From: Fen-178 sp049516835
GTDB lineage: Bacteria > Acidobacteriota > Terriglobia > Bryobacterales > Bryobacteraceae
DNA: 64,000 nt
Direction of reading: 5' to 3'
Assembly: GCA_049516835.1 (NCBI GenBank)
Contig: JBEKSR010000007.1
Span: forward strand, 1 to 64,000
This document shows, piece by piece, positions 56,601 through 64,000 of the stretch. The position numbers and the translations under genes are program-made. Below the pieces are notes generated by a model. It was not told where the DNA came from. It was given only the letters and a program-made list of their open reading frames with translations, and did no database searches. Each line of letters starts with the position of its first letter. Within the stretch, counting starts at the first letter, position 1.

Positions 56601-58913
56601 CGGGTATTTGGCATAGGCCAGGACCGGACCGCTGACTTGGTTGGCATTGGTTCCGGACATGGCCAGGCACCAATGCGAGTCCTTGGTGGTCATCACATTC
56701 ATGTCGCCCACGGCATCCGTGTTGGTGGCCAAGTCTTTGGCGTCGATGAAGGATGCGCTGCCGGTAACGGCTGAGGCCAGACTGCTGTTCTCGACGACAT
56801 ATAACGTGCCACCATTCGTTCCCGTCGCGCCGGGGTTGTTGGTGGTAAATGGATACGGCAGCCAGCTATAATCCATGCCCGTGCTGCCCGACGCTTGGCA
56901 CTCGGAATCGTGAATGAGCAGCTTCTTGCCCCCGGCGACAAAAGCCACCAGGTCGGTCTTGGCCTGCGTCGAAAGCTTGGAGGTGTCGCATACCATACCG
57001 CTGCTGGAGACGTTCAGAAGGGCGGTGTCATACTGGGCCAGGTTGGCGGCGGTCACGCTCGTGGGCGCCATGCCGGCGAATGTAAAATCGCCCAGCTCGC
57101 CCGCCGGCCCGGTAACGGGGAGGCAGCCGCCGTTGTACACCACGTTGGCCCCGCTCGAGCAATTCGGGTCAACAGTGGCCGCTCCGATGATCACCACCTT
57201 GCCCGACTTGGCGGCTTCCGGCTGGGCGATTGCCATAGCGTTGAGCGGCGTCGAGCAGCACGCCTGGCCGGTGACTGTGGTCGAAACGCACGCCTTGATG
57301 GAGTCCTGTCCCGCTCCGCCCGAGCCAGTGTAGGTGAAACTGACCTGGCCGGTGCTGTCCGTCTTGCAGGAGGAGGGGTTGCAGACGCCGGTGGCGCCCG
57401 CATTCGGCCCCGAGAGAATAGTGAAGGTCACCGAGACGTTGGTCTGCGGGACGTTGTTCGCGTCAGTCACTTTGGCGGTGACGATGTGTTGGGTCCCCGT
57501 CGGATTACTGGCGGTCGCGGGCGTGAGCGTGACGGTATACGATGTGGAAGGCGTGCCGGTGACGGGGCTCAGGAACTGCGACGGCGTCAGCGCACTGGCG
57601 GAGATCCGAAACTCATCGATGAGGCCGATGTAAGCGTACCCACTCCCGCGCGGATTCCCATTCATCGTCCAGCCGGTGTTGGTCGGCAGGCTCAGCGTGG
57701 CCGTGACCGGCTGTCCCATTTGGGTTCCATTGATGTAGCCGGTCCAGACGTTCCCCGATTTCACAATGGCGACGTGGCTCCAACCCGCATAGGGGATTTG
57801 CATCGGCCCGCCCCCGGGGAAAATGACCTGCTGATTACCGCTGGTGTCGCGGTAGTCCATAAACACTGTACGCGAGTTACCGCTGGTATATACGCCCATG
57901 TTGAAGCGGTTGGCATCGGCCGACGAATCGGTGCGCGTCCAGAGGATGTCCATTTCACTGACAGTAGTGCCCGTCGGCTTGACGTAAAACTCCATGGTGG
58001 CGTTGGTGAGACCGTTCAGCGGGAAAGCTCCCGCGAACTGCACCGAGCCGTTGCTCGCCAAATTCAGCGATAGGTTATTGGCGGCGCCTCCCACCGTGCT
58101 CAAGGGGACATCGCTGCTATACGTGACCGTCCCGGACGGCGTGCCGTTCTGGCCCGACCCGCTGGAGTCCACGATGCTCCCGCTTCCCGTGGCCGTGGCG
58201 CCCGCCGTTCCGTTTTCGAAGCGGTAGTAGACCGGGACGCCGGTCGTGCTGGCGCCGGCCTGCGTCACGGTAAACGTCTGCTGCCCGCCCACGGTGATGT
58301 GGCCGGTGCGCGAACTCGTGCTGGTGTTGGCCTGCACCGTGTAGTTCACAGTGCTGCCGGAAACGGTCGGCGTGATCCAGGTTACGTCGCTGGACGCCGA
58401 CACCGTGCAGCCCGAACCCGTCGTCACGGTGAAGGAGCCGCTGCCACCGCCCGCCGCGATGGGAGCCGAGCTCGACGACAGCGAGTACGAGCACGCGGCG
58501 GCAGTCGTAATGGTGAATCCAAGGCTACCGAGCACCTTGCCGGCGTCTCCGATATCGACCCTCCAGGTGCCAGGCAGGCTCGCGGCCGTTTGCCCGGCAA
58601 TTTTGAACGCGTAAGAGTAACAGTAGTCGCCGGGATCCGTCTCGGCGGGCCAAGGCGTGTAGCCGAATAATTTTGGCCCCGGCTGGTAGAAATCGGCCTC
58701 GACGACGTCGTTGAGGCCCACGCCCGTGATGACAAAGAACACATAGGCCGCGGTATCCGTGGTCGAGAAGCTCGTGGTCGCGGGCCCTGCCGCACAAGCA
58801 TTCATGTCTGGCGCCTGCTTGCTCAGCACAAGCTGTACCAAATTTGCCGAAGCCCACAACCCTTGCGGAATCAGAAAAAGCACGGATAGGAACGCGATAA
58901 CGATTCGCGACAC
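53637..58913 (-). CDS. 1758-residue secreted multidomain protein with BACON, lectin, Ig-like and TIGR03437 domains
   Basis: Signal peptide (FLSVLFLIPQGLWASA), then an N-terminal domain; a BACON-like module (about 140-215, SGSFTVTTGSGCTVSASSDV); a LamG/concanavalin-like module (about 220-450, YYRFENG and WSHVAIVKSGNVWTGYING); Ig-like repeats (about 460-560 and 830-930, each with CKTDSTGQV and FTYTG); a middle domain with LLIHDSE and DLYSGGN; two more BACON-like modules (about 1050-1240, TVSQAAGVACSYSI); TIGR03437 (about 1255-1480); and a beta-rich tail shared with the protein at 48299. No protease or glycosidase motif is visible. It looks like a surface adhesin or matrix-binding protein, and heads the phosphodiesterase operon. 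Confidence 0.85.
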   Translation of the reverse strand: MSRIVIAFLSVLFLIPQGLWASANLVQLVLSKQAPDMNACAAGPATTSFSTTDTAAYVFFVITGVGLNDVVEADFYQPGPKLFGYTPWPAETDPGDYCYSYAFKIAGQTAASLPGTWRVDIGDAGKVLGSLGFTITTAAACSYSLSSSSAPIAAGGGSGSFTVTTGSGCTVSASSDVTWITPTVSGSTVNYTVQANTSTSSRTGHITVGGQQTFTVTQAGASTTGVPVYYRFENGTAGATATGSGSIVDSSGSGQNGTPSGTVTYSSDVPLSTVGGAANNLSLNLASNGSVQFAGAFPLNGLTNATMEFYVKPTGTTVSEMDILWTRTDSSADANRFNMGVYTSGNSRTVFMDYRDTSGNQQVIFPGGGPMQIPYAGWSHVAIVKSGNVWTGYINGTQMGQPVTATLSLPTNTGWTMNGNPRGSGYAYIGLIDEFRISASALTPSQFLSPVTGTPSTSYTVTLTPATASNPTGTQHIVTAKVTDANNVPQTNVSVTFTILSGPNAGATGVCNPSSCKTDSTGQVSFTYTGSGGAGQDSIKACVSTTVTGQACCSTPLNAMAIAQPEAAKSGKVVIIGAATVDPNCSSGANVVYNGGCLPVTGPAGELGDFTFAGMAPTSVTAANLAQYDTALLNVSSSGMVCDTSKLSTQAKTDLVAFVAGGKKLLIHDSECQASGSTGMDYSWLPYPFTTNNPGATGTNGGTLYVVENSSLASAVTGSASFIDAKDLATNTDAVGDMNVMTTKDSHWCLAMSGTNANQVSGPVLAYAKYPAGTDSGLFIYNGFDHDDLYSGGNANLRKVWVLELQQPFNPSNLPCGVAVVGITASPATATNQIGTTHTVTAKVVDQTGKAQSAITVTFSVTGTNANASGTCNPSTCKTDSTGQVAFTYTGSKGVGTDTITACFTPAGSTTPVCAAPVTKTWVTQSTGSQFCSPVVTKTWTSGGTTTGPGMWTLVTTTGDCSGSDVSSSSGSSTPDPAKCTSAFNGDTAVCWSSSSSYSPNTCTYKNISAASCTGGSHPGSLYRCDANGTTPGCNYYVNPLSQSQPATPASSGGNITGLILITTGAGCKWNSVSNTSWITIVSGATGTGPQGAVSYKVDPNTLTTSRQGTMTIAGQTVTVSQAAGVACSYSITPTSNNMQALGGSSSITVTVTGGSSCSWTASVSSTASSWLHLGSTTSGSGNGPVSYTADANTTTASRTGTITIAGLTFTLTQPGGASATGPTIAQGGIVNAASNRGGGIAQGSFFTIYGSNLGPPTPQQVYQFPIPNNLGGVTVTITQGSTVKEAYMFYVSATQVNGIMPSDAPLGNVQIAVNYNNVPSSAMAATIVKTAYGIFSTAGGPGPGIVLNYNSVSDQPLNMASIPAKPGQVEVMWGTGLGPISTPDNQPPPGGNLPVAVQVMVGGQQASVAYSGRAPGNAAIDQINFTVPANAPTGCSIPVQVNAGGTWSNTVRMAISADGKHCQDSFNPLSGLTSTGGNSGTITLMRLNFSGQVGTSGTPTTATADLGFGAFVKTSAGGDLAYSPFLNLPTPGTCSSTNKLLDLGTVMGNASSLDPTIAASLDAGAQLTVTGGAGGASGTLTQSEGTGAPYVGLLGGMLNISGATLPPPFLDGGPFTVTGPGGKDVGPFSTTIALAPAITWTNPPSSINRASPLTLTWTGGDSTQMVVVIGSSSDQTSKAYGGFTCVAPAGAHSFTVPVNTLADLLPAGSATSTSGPIAMLALMPLEPGGMQLTPLPKGLDVGVVFDTTVTLTTVQVQ

Positions 58914-59019
58914 GGCATACCCCCTCCAAGCATCCTACTCCAAAACCCTCCGCTGTTCCAGTATCTTTGGGTCTGTTTATCTCCATTGCGGCCCGCGCCG
59001 CCCTGCGCCGGAATGGGAG

Positions 59020-59450
59020 GGATGCCGCCCGGGGCGTTGGCGGTTCGGGATCTCACGTTCGATTCGATTTCTGTCCGAAACATCACGGTCCCGGTGGTTT
59101 CCGAAGTATCGTTCCAGGTGGACGCGGGTTCCAGCATGTACGACGCGTATCCGCACCGGTTGAGCGCAGGCGAACGGCAGAGGGTGGTCATCGCCCAGGC
59201 ATTGGCTTGCCGGCCGGCGCTGGCGATCGAAGCCGGCCGCGACTCGGCAAGAGCTTCGCCGGCCACCCGGCGATTCAGAATGTGACGTTCAGTCCGGAGC
59301 GGGGCCGCTTCGCAGACTCGGAACCGCAAAGACGCGGCGGCAGTTGGCATCGGAGTTGATGGAGACCGTCGGGCTTCCCCGGCGGATGGCTGGATCGACT
59401 CCTCATGCGCGGTGGCGAGCTCGTCATGGCTCTGCCGTGGCTCCATCTGC
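59020..59450 (+). pseudogene. Fragments of a peptide-type ABC transporter ATPase
   Basis: Two or three frames carry ABC ATPase pieces: GALAVRDLTFDS and VSEVSFQVDAG, then YPHRLSAGERQRVVIAQALA (the signature region of Dpp/Opp-type ATPases), then LMETVGLPRR and LMRGGELV further on. Walker A and Walker B are missing and the order is not normal, so the gene is rearranged and dead. No permease remains. Confidence 0.5.
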
Positions 59451-59495
59451 TGCTCGCCGGCGCCTTACTCGAGAGCCGCAACCGGTGATGCGATG

Positions 59496-59675
59496 TCATC
59501 GCCCCGGCCGGCCGAGCACGACGAGTGGCACAACGGCGCCCACCACCGCTCCGACGATCAGCGCTGAATTGCCCACACCCAGGAAGGAGACCAGCAGGCC
59601 GGCCAGCGAACCGATGCCCGCGCCGACCACGGCGATCATGAGGCGCTTTGCCACCGAGCGAGATCCTCCTACCAT
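59496..59675 (-). CDS. Small two-helix glycine-rich membrane protein
   Basis: 59 residues from the ATG at 59675, or 52 from a GTG at 59654 that has AGGAGGA about 10 nt upstream. Two hydrophobic helices with glycine zippers (LMIAVVGAGIGSLAGLLVSFLG and ALIVGAVVGAVVPLVVLG) and basic ends. Such glycine-zipper peptides occur in many genomes without known function. The coding strand begins inside the border of an IS630 remnant, so the original start may be lost. Confidence 0.45.
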   Translation of the reverse strand: MVGGSRSVAKRLMIAVVGAGIGSLAGLLVSFLGVGNSALIVGAVVGAVVPLVVLGRPGR

Positions 59676-59689
59676 TATGTTGGGGCTCC

Positions 59690-59916
59690 AGGCCGGCCAA
59701 ACCGCACGCCCGAAAGCGTCGCCGCCAGCGAGCAATCGTTGGGCGCGATGTGCACAACTCGGCCTCCATCTGACTGTAGCTCTTGCCCTCCGCCAACGCG
59801 AGAATCAGTCGGGCGCGGAAAACGTCTCCGGCCGGCAAAGTCCGCGACTCCGCCCACCGCTGGAGTTCCTCTCGCTGTTCATCACTGACTGGCAGCACTG
59901 ACCGATAGCGTCGCAC
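59690..59916 (-). pseudogene. N-terminal fragment of an IS630 family transposase
   Basis: MRRYRSVLPVSDEQREELQ, then FRARLILALAEGKSYSQ and TSRPTIARWRRRFRACGLAG: the helix-turn-helix of an IS630 transposase. Homology ends at PQHN; the rest of the frame (to 59275) is unrelated sequence read through by chance. No catalytic residues remain. A GGGACATTACAC motif at 59960-59971 may be the old end of the element. Confidence 0.75.
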
Positions 59917-60300
59917 ATGGTGATGACGATCAGCAGGCGCCAGTGGTCACGTTATGACTGGGACATTACACCAGTCTCCTTATCGAAAACGCCTCGGCTC
60001 GGAGCTTGCGTTTTCGCCCCGGCCTTCGTGCGCCGAGGCGTTTCCGATGAAGGCTGGCGACGATTCGCCCACAATCGCCTCCCCCACTTCTTTGGGCATC
60101 GGGCGGGGAGATATATATCTCGTGGTAACGGCGCGCCACGTGGCTGGCGCGTCCATGGCGGACATTCTGGATCAACATCGGCGAACCGTGTCGGAGCGAT
60201 CAACGGTCCGCTTCACGCCGGAGCGGCGTTGTCACCCCATCGGCGACAACTCGATCAGTCACCAAAGGGGTACTATCAAGGACGTGGAGGTGTCTGTTCC

Positions 60301-61809
60301 ATGTCTCAACGCCGCCGGGGCCGGCGCGTTGGAGCGCTGCTATTATTGTCCGCGTGCCTGCCGGGTTTACCAGCGGCGGATACGTCGGTCGTCGAATTTC
60401 CGTTTCTTGGCGTGACGCATATCTTCCGCGCCGGGAGCGCTCCCGACTTCCCGCGGGACGTCAAGATGCACATCGTCAAGATCGACCTGACGGCCCCGTT
60501 CCTCTCCTTTACGCTCACTCCCCCCGGTGGGACACGCGATGTATCCCGGTTGACGACTCTCGATTTCCTGACCCAGCAAGGGGCGCAAATCGCCATCAAC
60601 GCTCACTTCTTCCTTCCCTTTCCCTCCACCGACCTCAACGCCGACTTGATTGGCTTCGCCGCCTCCAACGGCACCGTCTTCTCTCCATTCGAGCTGCCGT
60701 CGCAGAACTACGCCATCGTGCGCGACGCGCCGGCCATCAACATCGATGCCAACAACCACGCCAGTGTCGTCAACCGCGCAGCGGGCTTCGCCGACGGCGC
60801 CTGCTCCCTCTGCGTCGCCAATGACGGATTGCACGTGCAGCAGCCGGTGACGCTGTGGAACGCGTTTGCGGGTTCGGCGCAAATCATCACCGGCGGCGTC
60901 AAGACCATCCCCTGTTACGTGGACGCCACTCACCCCGGCTGCCAACTGGTCAGCCCTGTTCCAGCCTACTACTCGAACAGCATCTCGTGGTATTCGTTGA
61001 CCAGCGCCCGTGTCGCGATCGGCCTTTCCCGAGACAACAAGACGCTCTTTCTTTTCACCGTGGATGACGCGAACGGCAGCAGCGGCATGTCGGTGCCGGA
61101 ACTTGCTGACCTGCTGATCAACGACTACGGCGTGTACAATGCCCTGAATATGGACGGGGGCGGCTCCACTACGCTGGCCATGGAGAATCCCGCCACGCAT
61201 GTTCGCGCCTTGGTCAACACCTCCTCCGATAGCGCTGCCGGACGCATCGTGGCCACCAGCCTGGCCGTGTTTGCTTCGTCTCTCACCTCGGTCACGCATA
61301 CCGTGAACACGTCTCCGGCCGGTCTCGGCTTTTCCATCGATGGCGCCGCGTATACCAGTGCCGCACGCCCGGTCTGGACCTACGGCAGCAGCCATGCGAT
61401 CGCGACCACATCGCCGCAGACGGCAGGCGGGACCGGCTACAGCTTCAACAACTGGTCCGACTCCGGATCGATATCCCATACGGTGAGCGGCGCGGCAACC
61501 CCGCGGACTTATACCGCCAGCTTCGATGTCTCCTACCAACTGTCCAGCGCTGTGTCGCCGGCGCGCGCAGGTACGGTGACACCGGCATCAGGCAGCTACT
61601 TCCCCTCGAATTCGACCGTTCGACTGCAGGCCACCGCCAAAGCGGGCTACACGTTCAGCAGTTGGACCGGATCCGTCGCCGATCCCGCCGCCGCCTCCAC
61701 CAGCATAACGATGAGCGGGCCCCTCTCGGTCACAGCCAACTTCACTCGCTTGCCGATACTTTCCCCACCATCACCGGCAAAACCGGTCCGGCCAGTGCCC
61801 GCGCAGTGA
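60301..61809 (+). CDS. Secreted phosphodiester glycosidase (NAGPA-like) with InlB-type repeats
   Basis: 502 residues from the ATG at 60301, with GGAGG 10 nt upstream; the open frame before it has no homology. Signal peptide (GALLLLSACLPGLPAA). Residues about 45-325 form a NAGPA/DUF2233 domain (AQIAINAHFFLPFP, SARVAIGLSRDNKTLFLFTVDD, VYNALNMDGGGSTTLAME). Members remove N-acetylglucosamine from phosphodiester-linked sugars or act in exopolysaccharide metabolism. Residues about 335-490 carry two divergent InlB-type beta repeats (GYSFNNWSDSGSISH, GYTFSSWTGSVADPA), as in surface proteins. The 384 bp upstream (59917-60300) hold only the possible IS end. Confidence 0.85.
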   Translation: MSQRRRGRRVGALLLLSACLPGLPAADTSVVEFPFLGVTHIFRAGSAPDFPRDVKMHIVKIDLTAPFLSFTLTPPGGTRDVSRLTTLDFLTQQGAQIAINAHFFLPFPSTDLNADLIGFAASNGTVFSPFELPSQNYAIVRDAPAINIDANNHASVVNRAAGFADGACSLCVANDGLHVQQPVTLWNAFAGSAQIITGGVKTIPCYVDATHPGCQLVSPVPAYYSNSISWYSLTSARVAIGLSRDNKTLFLFTVDDANGSSGMSVPELADLLINDYGVYNALNMDGGGSTTLAMENPATHVRALVNTSSDSAAGRIVATSLAVFASSLTSVTHTVNTSPAGLGFSIDGAAYTSAARPVWTYGSSHAIATTSPQTAGGTGYSFNNWSDSGSISHTVSGAATPRTYTASFDVSYQLSSAVSPARAGTVTPASGSYFPSNSTVRLQATAKAGYTFSSWTGSVADPAAASTSITMSGPLSVTANFTRLPILSPPSPAKPVRPVPAQ

Positions 61810-61982
61810 CCGGTTCCAAGACGTTGCTCAACCAAGCCCGTTGAGGCCGGAACTCAACCTGCAACCGTTCAGCCGGGAAACATTGCATCCGTGCGGGGGC
61901 CTGTAACTAGGTCCGCGACCGTGTGAGCATGTTCCTTACATGTACTACTATCCGTCATATTCTTCGCGTGCCGCGACGAATT

Positions 61983-62030
61983 GTGGGGCAGATTTGCAAT
62001 CTGCGGCGGATTGTCAATCCGCCTGCCACC
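61983..62030. repeat. GTGGGGC-family element, two-hairpin form
   Basis: GTGGGGC is followed by GCAGATT/AATCTGC and GGCGGATTG/CAATCCGCC hairpins. It lies just upstream of the second IS630 fragment. Confidence 0.7.
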
Positions 62031-62082
62031 CTTGGACGCGCTTGCCGCGACCGCGGAGAATTGCCACCACCGGTTGCGGATT

Positions 62083-62739
62083 GCTCGCTGGCGGCGGCGC
62101 TTTCGGGAGTGCGGTTTGGCCGGCCTGGACCCCCAAGCATAAAGGCAGTAAACCCGGAACCGCCACCCCGCTGGTGCAAGCCCGCGTTCTCCGCAAGACC
62201 ACGCAAAAGCCGGACGGCGGCGGCACGCATTGGTCGTGTCGGAAGTTGGCGGCCACATTGGGAGTGAGCAAATCGACGGTGCAGCGCATCTGGAGTCGGG
62301 CGCGGCTGAAGCCGCACCGGCTGGACCGCCTCGACCCTGTGCTGCCCCTTTCGCCCGGGCGCGCGGAGCGCCACGGGTTCGAGTACTATCGCCGCGGAAC
62401 GTTATCCCTTTACGCCGCACTGGATGTGAAGACCGCAAGGGTGGAAGGCAAAACGGCGCTTCGGCCCACAAGACCCAGGCGGTGGCGCAGTTTCTGGAAG
62501 CGAATCCCAAGGTCCGTTTCCACTTCACGCCCGCTTACTCATCCTGGCTGAACCAGGTGGAGATCTGGTTCGGCAAGATCCAGCGCGGCGTAATCACTCG
62601 CGGCGTCTTCACTTCCGCGGGTGATCTGGCGCGTAAGCTACGCAAATATATTCGCGCCTACGCCAAGTGCGCCAAACCATTCCAGTGGACCTATACGGAC
62701 GTGACGCGCAGGATCGGTCTCGGACTGGGAACGAAATGA
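62083..62739 (+). pseudogene. IS630 family transposase remnant with internal deletions
   Basis: Three frames carry one protein: RWRRRFRECGLAGLDPQ, then (after a one-base shift) HKGSKPGT, LVQARVLRKT, KLAATLGVSKSTVQRIW and LSPGRAERHGFEYYRRGTLS, then (after a deletion) HKTQAVAQFLEANPKVRFHF, AYSSWLNQVEIWFGKI and RKLRKYIRAYAK. The segments that should hold the first two catalytic acids (VDEKTA and DNLSAH in relatives) are deleted; only the Glu in NQVEIWF remains. It cannot transpose. GGGACGCTTCAC at 62742-62753 resembles the motif beside the N-terminal fragment. Confidence 0.8.
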
Positions 62740-62855
62740 GCGGGACGCTTCACTTTCTTTTGTCTTGGACTCCCGGGTCCTGTTCAGTATACCTCCAGCG
62801 TCGGCAGTTCCGCGCCGTCCCGCTCCAGGCCGTCTCCCCGCGGGATAATCGACTC

Positions 62856-63851
62856 ATGAAGGCCTGTGTACTGGTATCGCCAGCCCCCGTCGAATCGAAT
62901 CCCCTGCGCATGGTGGAATTGCCCAAGCCGAAGCCTGCCGCCGGCCAGGTGCTCGTGCGGGTGCATGCCTGCGGGGTGTGCCGCACCGACCTCCACGTCG
63001 TCGAGGGCGAACTGCCTGCGAGGAAATCGCCCGTGGTGCCGGGGCACCAGGTGGTGGGCGTCGTGGAAGAGAACGGACCCCACGCGTCGCGTTTCCAGCC
63101 GGGCGCGCGGGTGGGTATCCCCTGGCTGCACCAGACTTGCGGCGCGTGCGAATACTGCCGGTCCGCGCGCGAGAACCTGTGCGAGCGCGCCGTGTTTACC
63201 GGCTGGATGGTGGATGGCGGCTACGCCGAGTACGTCGTGGCCCCCGAGGATTTCGTCTACGCGCTGCCGGAGGGCGCGAGCGACCTGCATGTGGCGCCGC
63301 TGCTGTGCGCCGGAATCATCGGCTTCCGCACCTTGCGGCTTTCCGGCGTGCGGCCCGGCGGACGCCTCGCCATGTACGGCTTCGGCGCCGCCGCGCACGT
63401 CGCCATCCAGGTGGCGCGCTACTGGAACATCGGCGTCTACGCCATTTCCCGCGACCCGCGCCATCGCAAGCTGGCGCTCGACCTGGGCGCGGTGTGGGCC
63501 GGCGGCTCGGACGACGAGCCGCCCGAAAAGGTCGACGCCGCCATGATCTTCGCGCCCGCCGGCGAGTTGGTGACGCCGGCGCTGCGGGCGCTCAAGCGCG
63601 GAGGGACCGTGGCCATCGGCGGGATTCACATGAGTCCCATTCCGGCGCTCGATTACGACCTGCTCTACCACGAGCGCGCGATCCGCAGCGTGGCCAACAA
63701 CACCCGCCAGGACGGCGAAGACTTCCTGCGGATCGCCGCTGAAATCCCCATCCACACCGAGGTGCGCGAGTTCTCGCTCGACGAAGCCAACGAGGCATTG
63801 AATGCGCTGAAGAACGACGCCATTCGCGGAGCCGCCGTGTTGCGTGTCTAG
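62856..63851 (+). CDS. Zinc-dependent alcohol dehydrogenase family protein
   Basis: 331 residues from the ATG at 62856; upstream in-frame starts lie in the transposase remnant. The MDR fold is shown by the catalytic zinc residues in CGVCRTDLH (about residues 37-45) and GHQVVGVVEENG, the structural zinc set CGACEYC plus a later Cys (C-x2-C-x2-C-x7-C), and the nucleotide loop YGFGAAAH. It oxidises an alcohol or reduces an aldehyde with NAD(P); the substrate is not evident. A hairpin begins at the last base of the stop. Confidence 0.92.
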   Translation: MKACVLVSPAPVESNPLRMVELPKPKPAAGQVLVRVHACGVCRTDLHVVEGELPARKSPVVPGHQVVGVVEENGPHASRFQPGARVGIPWLHQTCGACEYCRSARENLCERAVFTGWMVDGGYAEYVVAPEDFVYALPEGASDLHVAPLLCAGIIGFRTLRLSGVRPGGRLAMYGFGAAAHVAIQVARYWNIGVYAISRDPRHRKLALDLGAVWAGGSDDEPPEKVDAAMIFAPAGELVTPALRALKRGGTVAIGGIHMSPIPALDYDLLYHERAIRSVANNTRQDGEDFLRIAAEIPIHTEVREFSLDEANEALNALKNDAIRGAAVLRV

Positions 63852-63894
63852 GGACAGACTCCATTTTTCGCTTCGAAAAATGGCTGTCTGTCCC
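63851..63894. repeat. Long hairpin directly after the dehydrogenase gene
   Basis: GGGACAGAC...CATTTTTCG, loop CTT, CGAAAAATGG...GTCTGTCCC. Arms pair over about 20 bp with a small bulge. TGTCTGTCCC occurs again at 63919-63928. It can serve as terminator of the dehydrogenase, and looks like a repeated element. Confidence 0.65.
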
Positions 63895-63965
63895 AGGGTT
63901 TGCGCTTTGGGTTTGCCTGTCTGTCCCTGAATTTTTCCTTTTGACGTACACTGGTTATTTCCCCC

Positions 63966-64000
63966 ATGAAACTCCAGAGCTATACCATCACCCAGGGCCG
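63966..64000 (+). CDS. First codons of a gene, possibly dihydroxy-acid dehydratase (partial)
   Basis: The ATG at 63966 reads MKLQSYTITQG before the window ends. This resembles the N-terminus I recall for IlvD proteins in related bacteria, but eleven residues cannot prove it. Confidence 0.35.
   Translation, partial: MKLQSYTITQG

Noticed and set aside
59275..59689. C-terminal part of the 213-codon frame with the IS630 N-terminus
   Set aside because: Homology to transposase ends near PQHN; the rest is chance reading of unrelated DNA.

Overview
The window is high-GC DNA that most resembles an Acidobacteriota genome of the Solibacter/Bryobacterales type. The main evidence is four secreted proteins carrying the C-terminal domain known as TIGR03437, described from Solibacter. 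Supporting signs are an Oar-like TonB-dependent receptor with an N-terminal carboxypeptidase-regulatory domain, PEP-CTERM proteins, large acidobacterial peptidases, and a dispersed palindromic repeat starting GTGGGGC. No rRNA, tRNA, CRISPR array or intact prophage was seen. The assignment rests on family recognition, not on a database search.

Layout. 1-12.8 kb: the edge of a small gene with an operator-covered promoter; a membrane protein coupled to an NHL-repeat/TIGR03437 protein; a tricorn-type protease; an orphan AbrB-like protein; guaB; then an AmmeMemoRadiSam operon (AmrS plus a fused Memo-AMMECR1 protein) coupled to a frameshifted GT-C/TPR membrane protein. 12.8-25.9 kb: M16 peptidase, rlmN, SDR, S4-domain protein, a 3-hydroxyisobutyrate-dehydrogenase-like enzyme, an OPT peptide transporter coupled to an M28 peptidase, two PIN-domain genes (one with an internal amber codon), a flavin reductase, a DUF4337 protein and a GH28 glycosidase. 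25.9-32.6 kb: a UroD-superfamily enzyme, TonB-receptor and VapC remnants, a GT-C glycosyltransferase with a minimal PEP-CTERM gene, and a full TonB-dependent receptor.

32.7-43.8 kb: a translationally coupled set (PIG-L deacetylase with ThuA-like tail, argininosuccinate-lyase-like enzyme, truncated sugar transporter); a PEP-CTERM gene split by a 1,035-bp insertion that carries another PEP-CTERM gene; a membrane sensor-like FG-GAP protein; a full-length copy of the sugar transporter; a zeta-like/ParD-like toxin-antitoxin pair; and a decayed radical SAM gene. 43.8-59 kb: an ABC (FtsX/MacB) permease and a LolA-like protein now separated by a 3.8-kb segment with two TIGR03437 genes and 28-bp direct repeats at its ends; then an operon of a 1758-residue TIGR03437 adhesin-like protein followed by two tandem type I phosphodiesterases. 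59-64 kb: a decayed zone with ABC-ATPase and IS630 transposase fragments around a phosphodiester glycosidase, then a zinc alcohol dehydrogenase and the first codons of another gene.

Together the genes suggest a heterotroph feeding on peptides and plant or microbial polysaccharide: secreted and periplasmic peptidases, OPT and TonB import, GH28, deacetylase and sugar porters. The most unusual content is structural: the GTGGGGC palindrome forms the 3' coding ends of three genes, one gene is interrupted by an insertion whose removal restores its frame exactly, a two-gene segment is bounded by long direct repeats, and several genes are broken by single changes that leave the rest of the reading frame intact.
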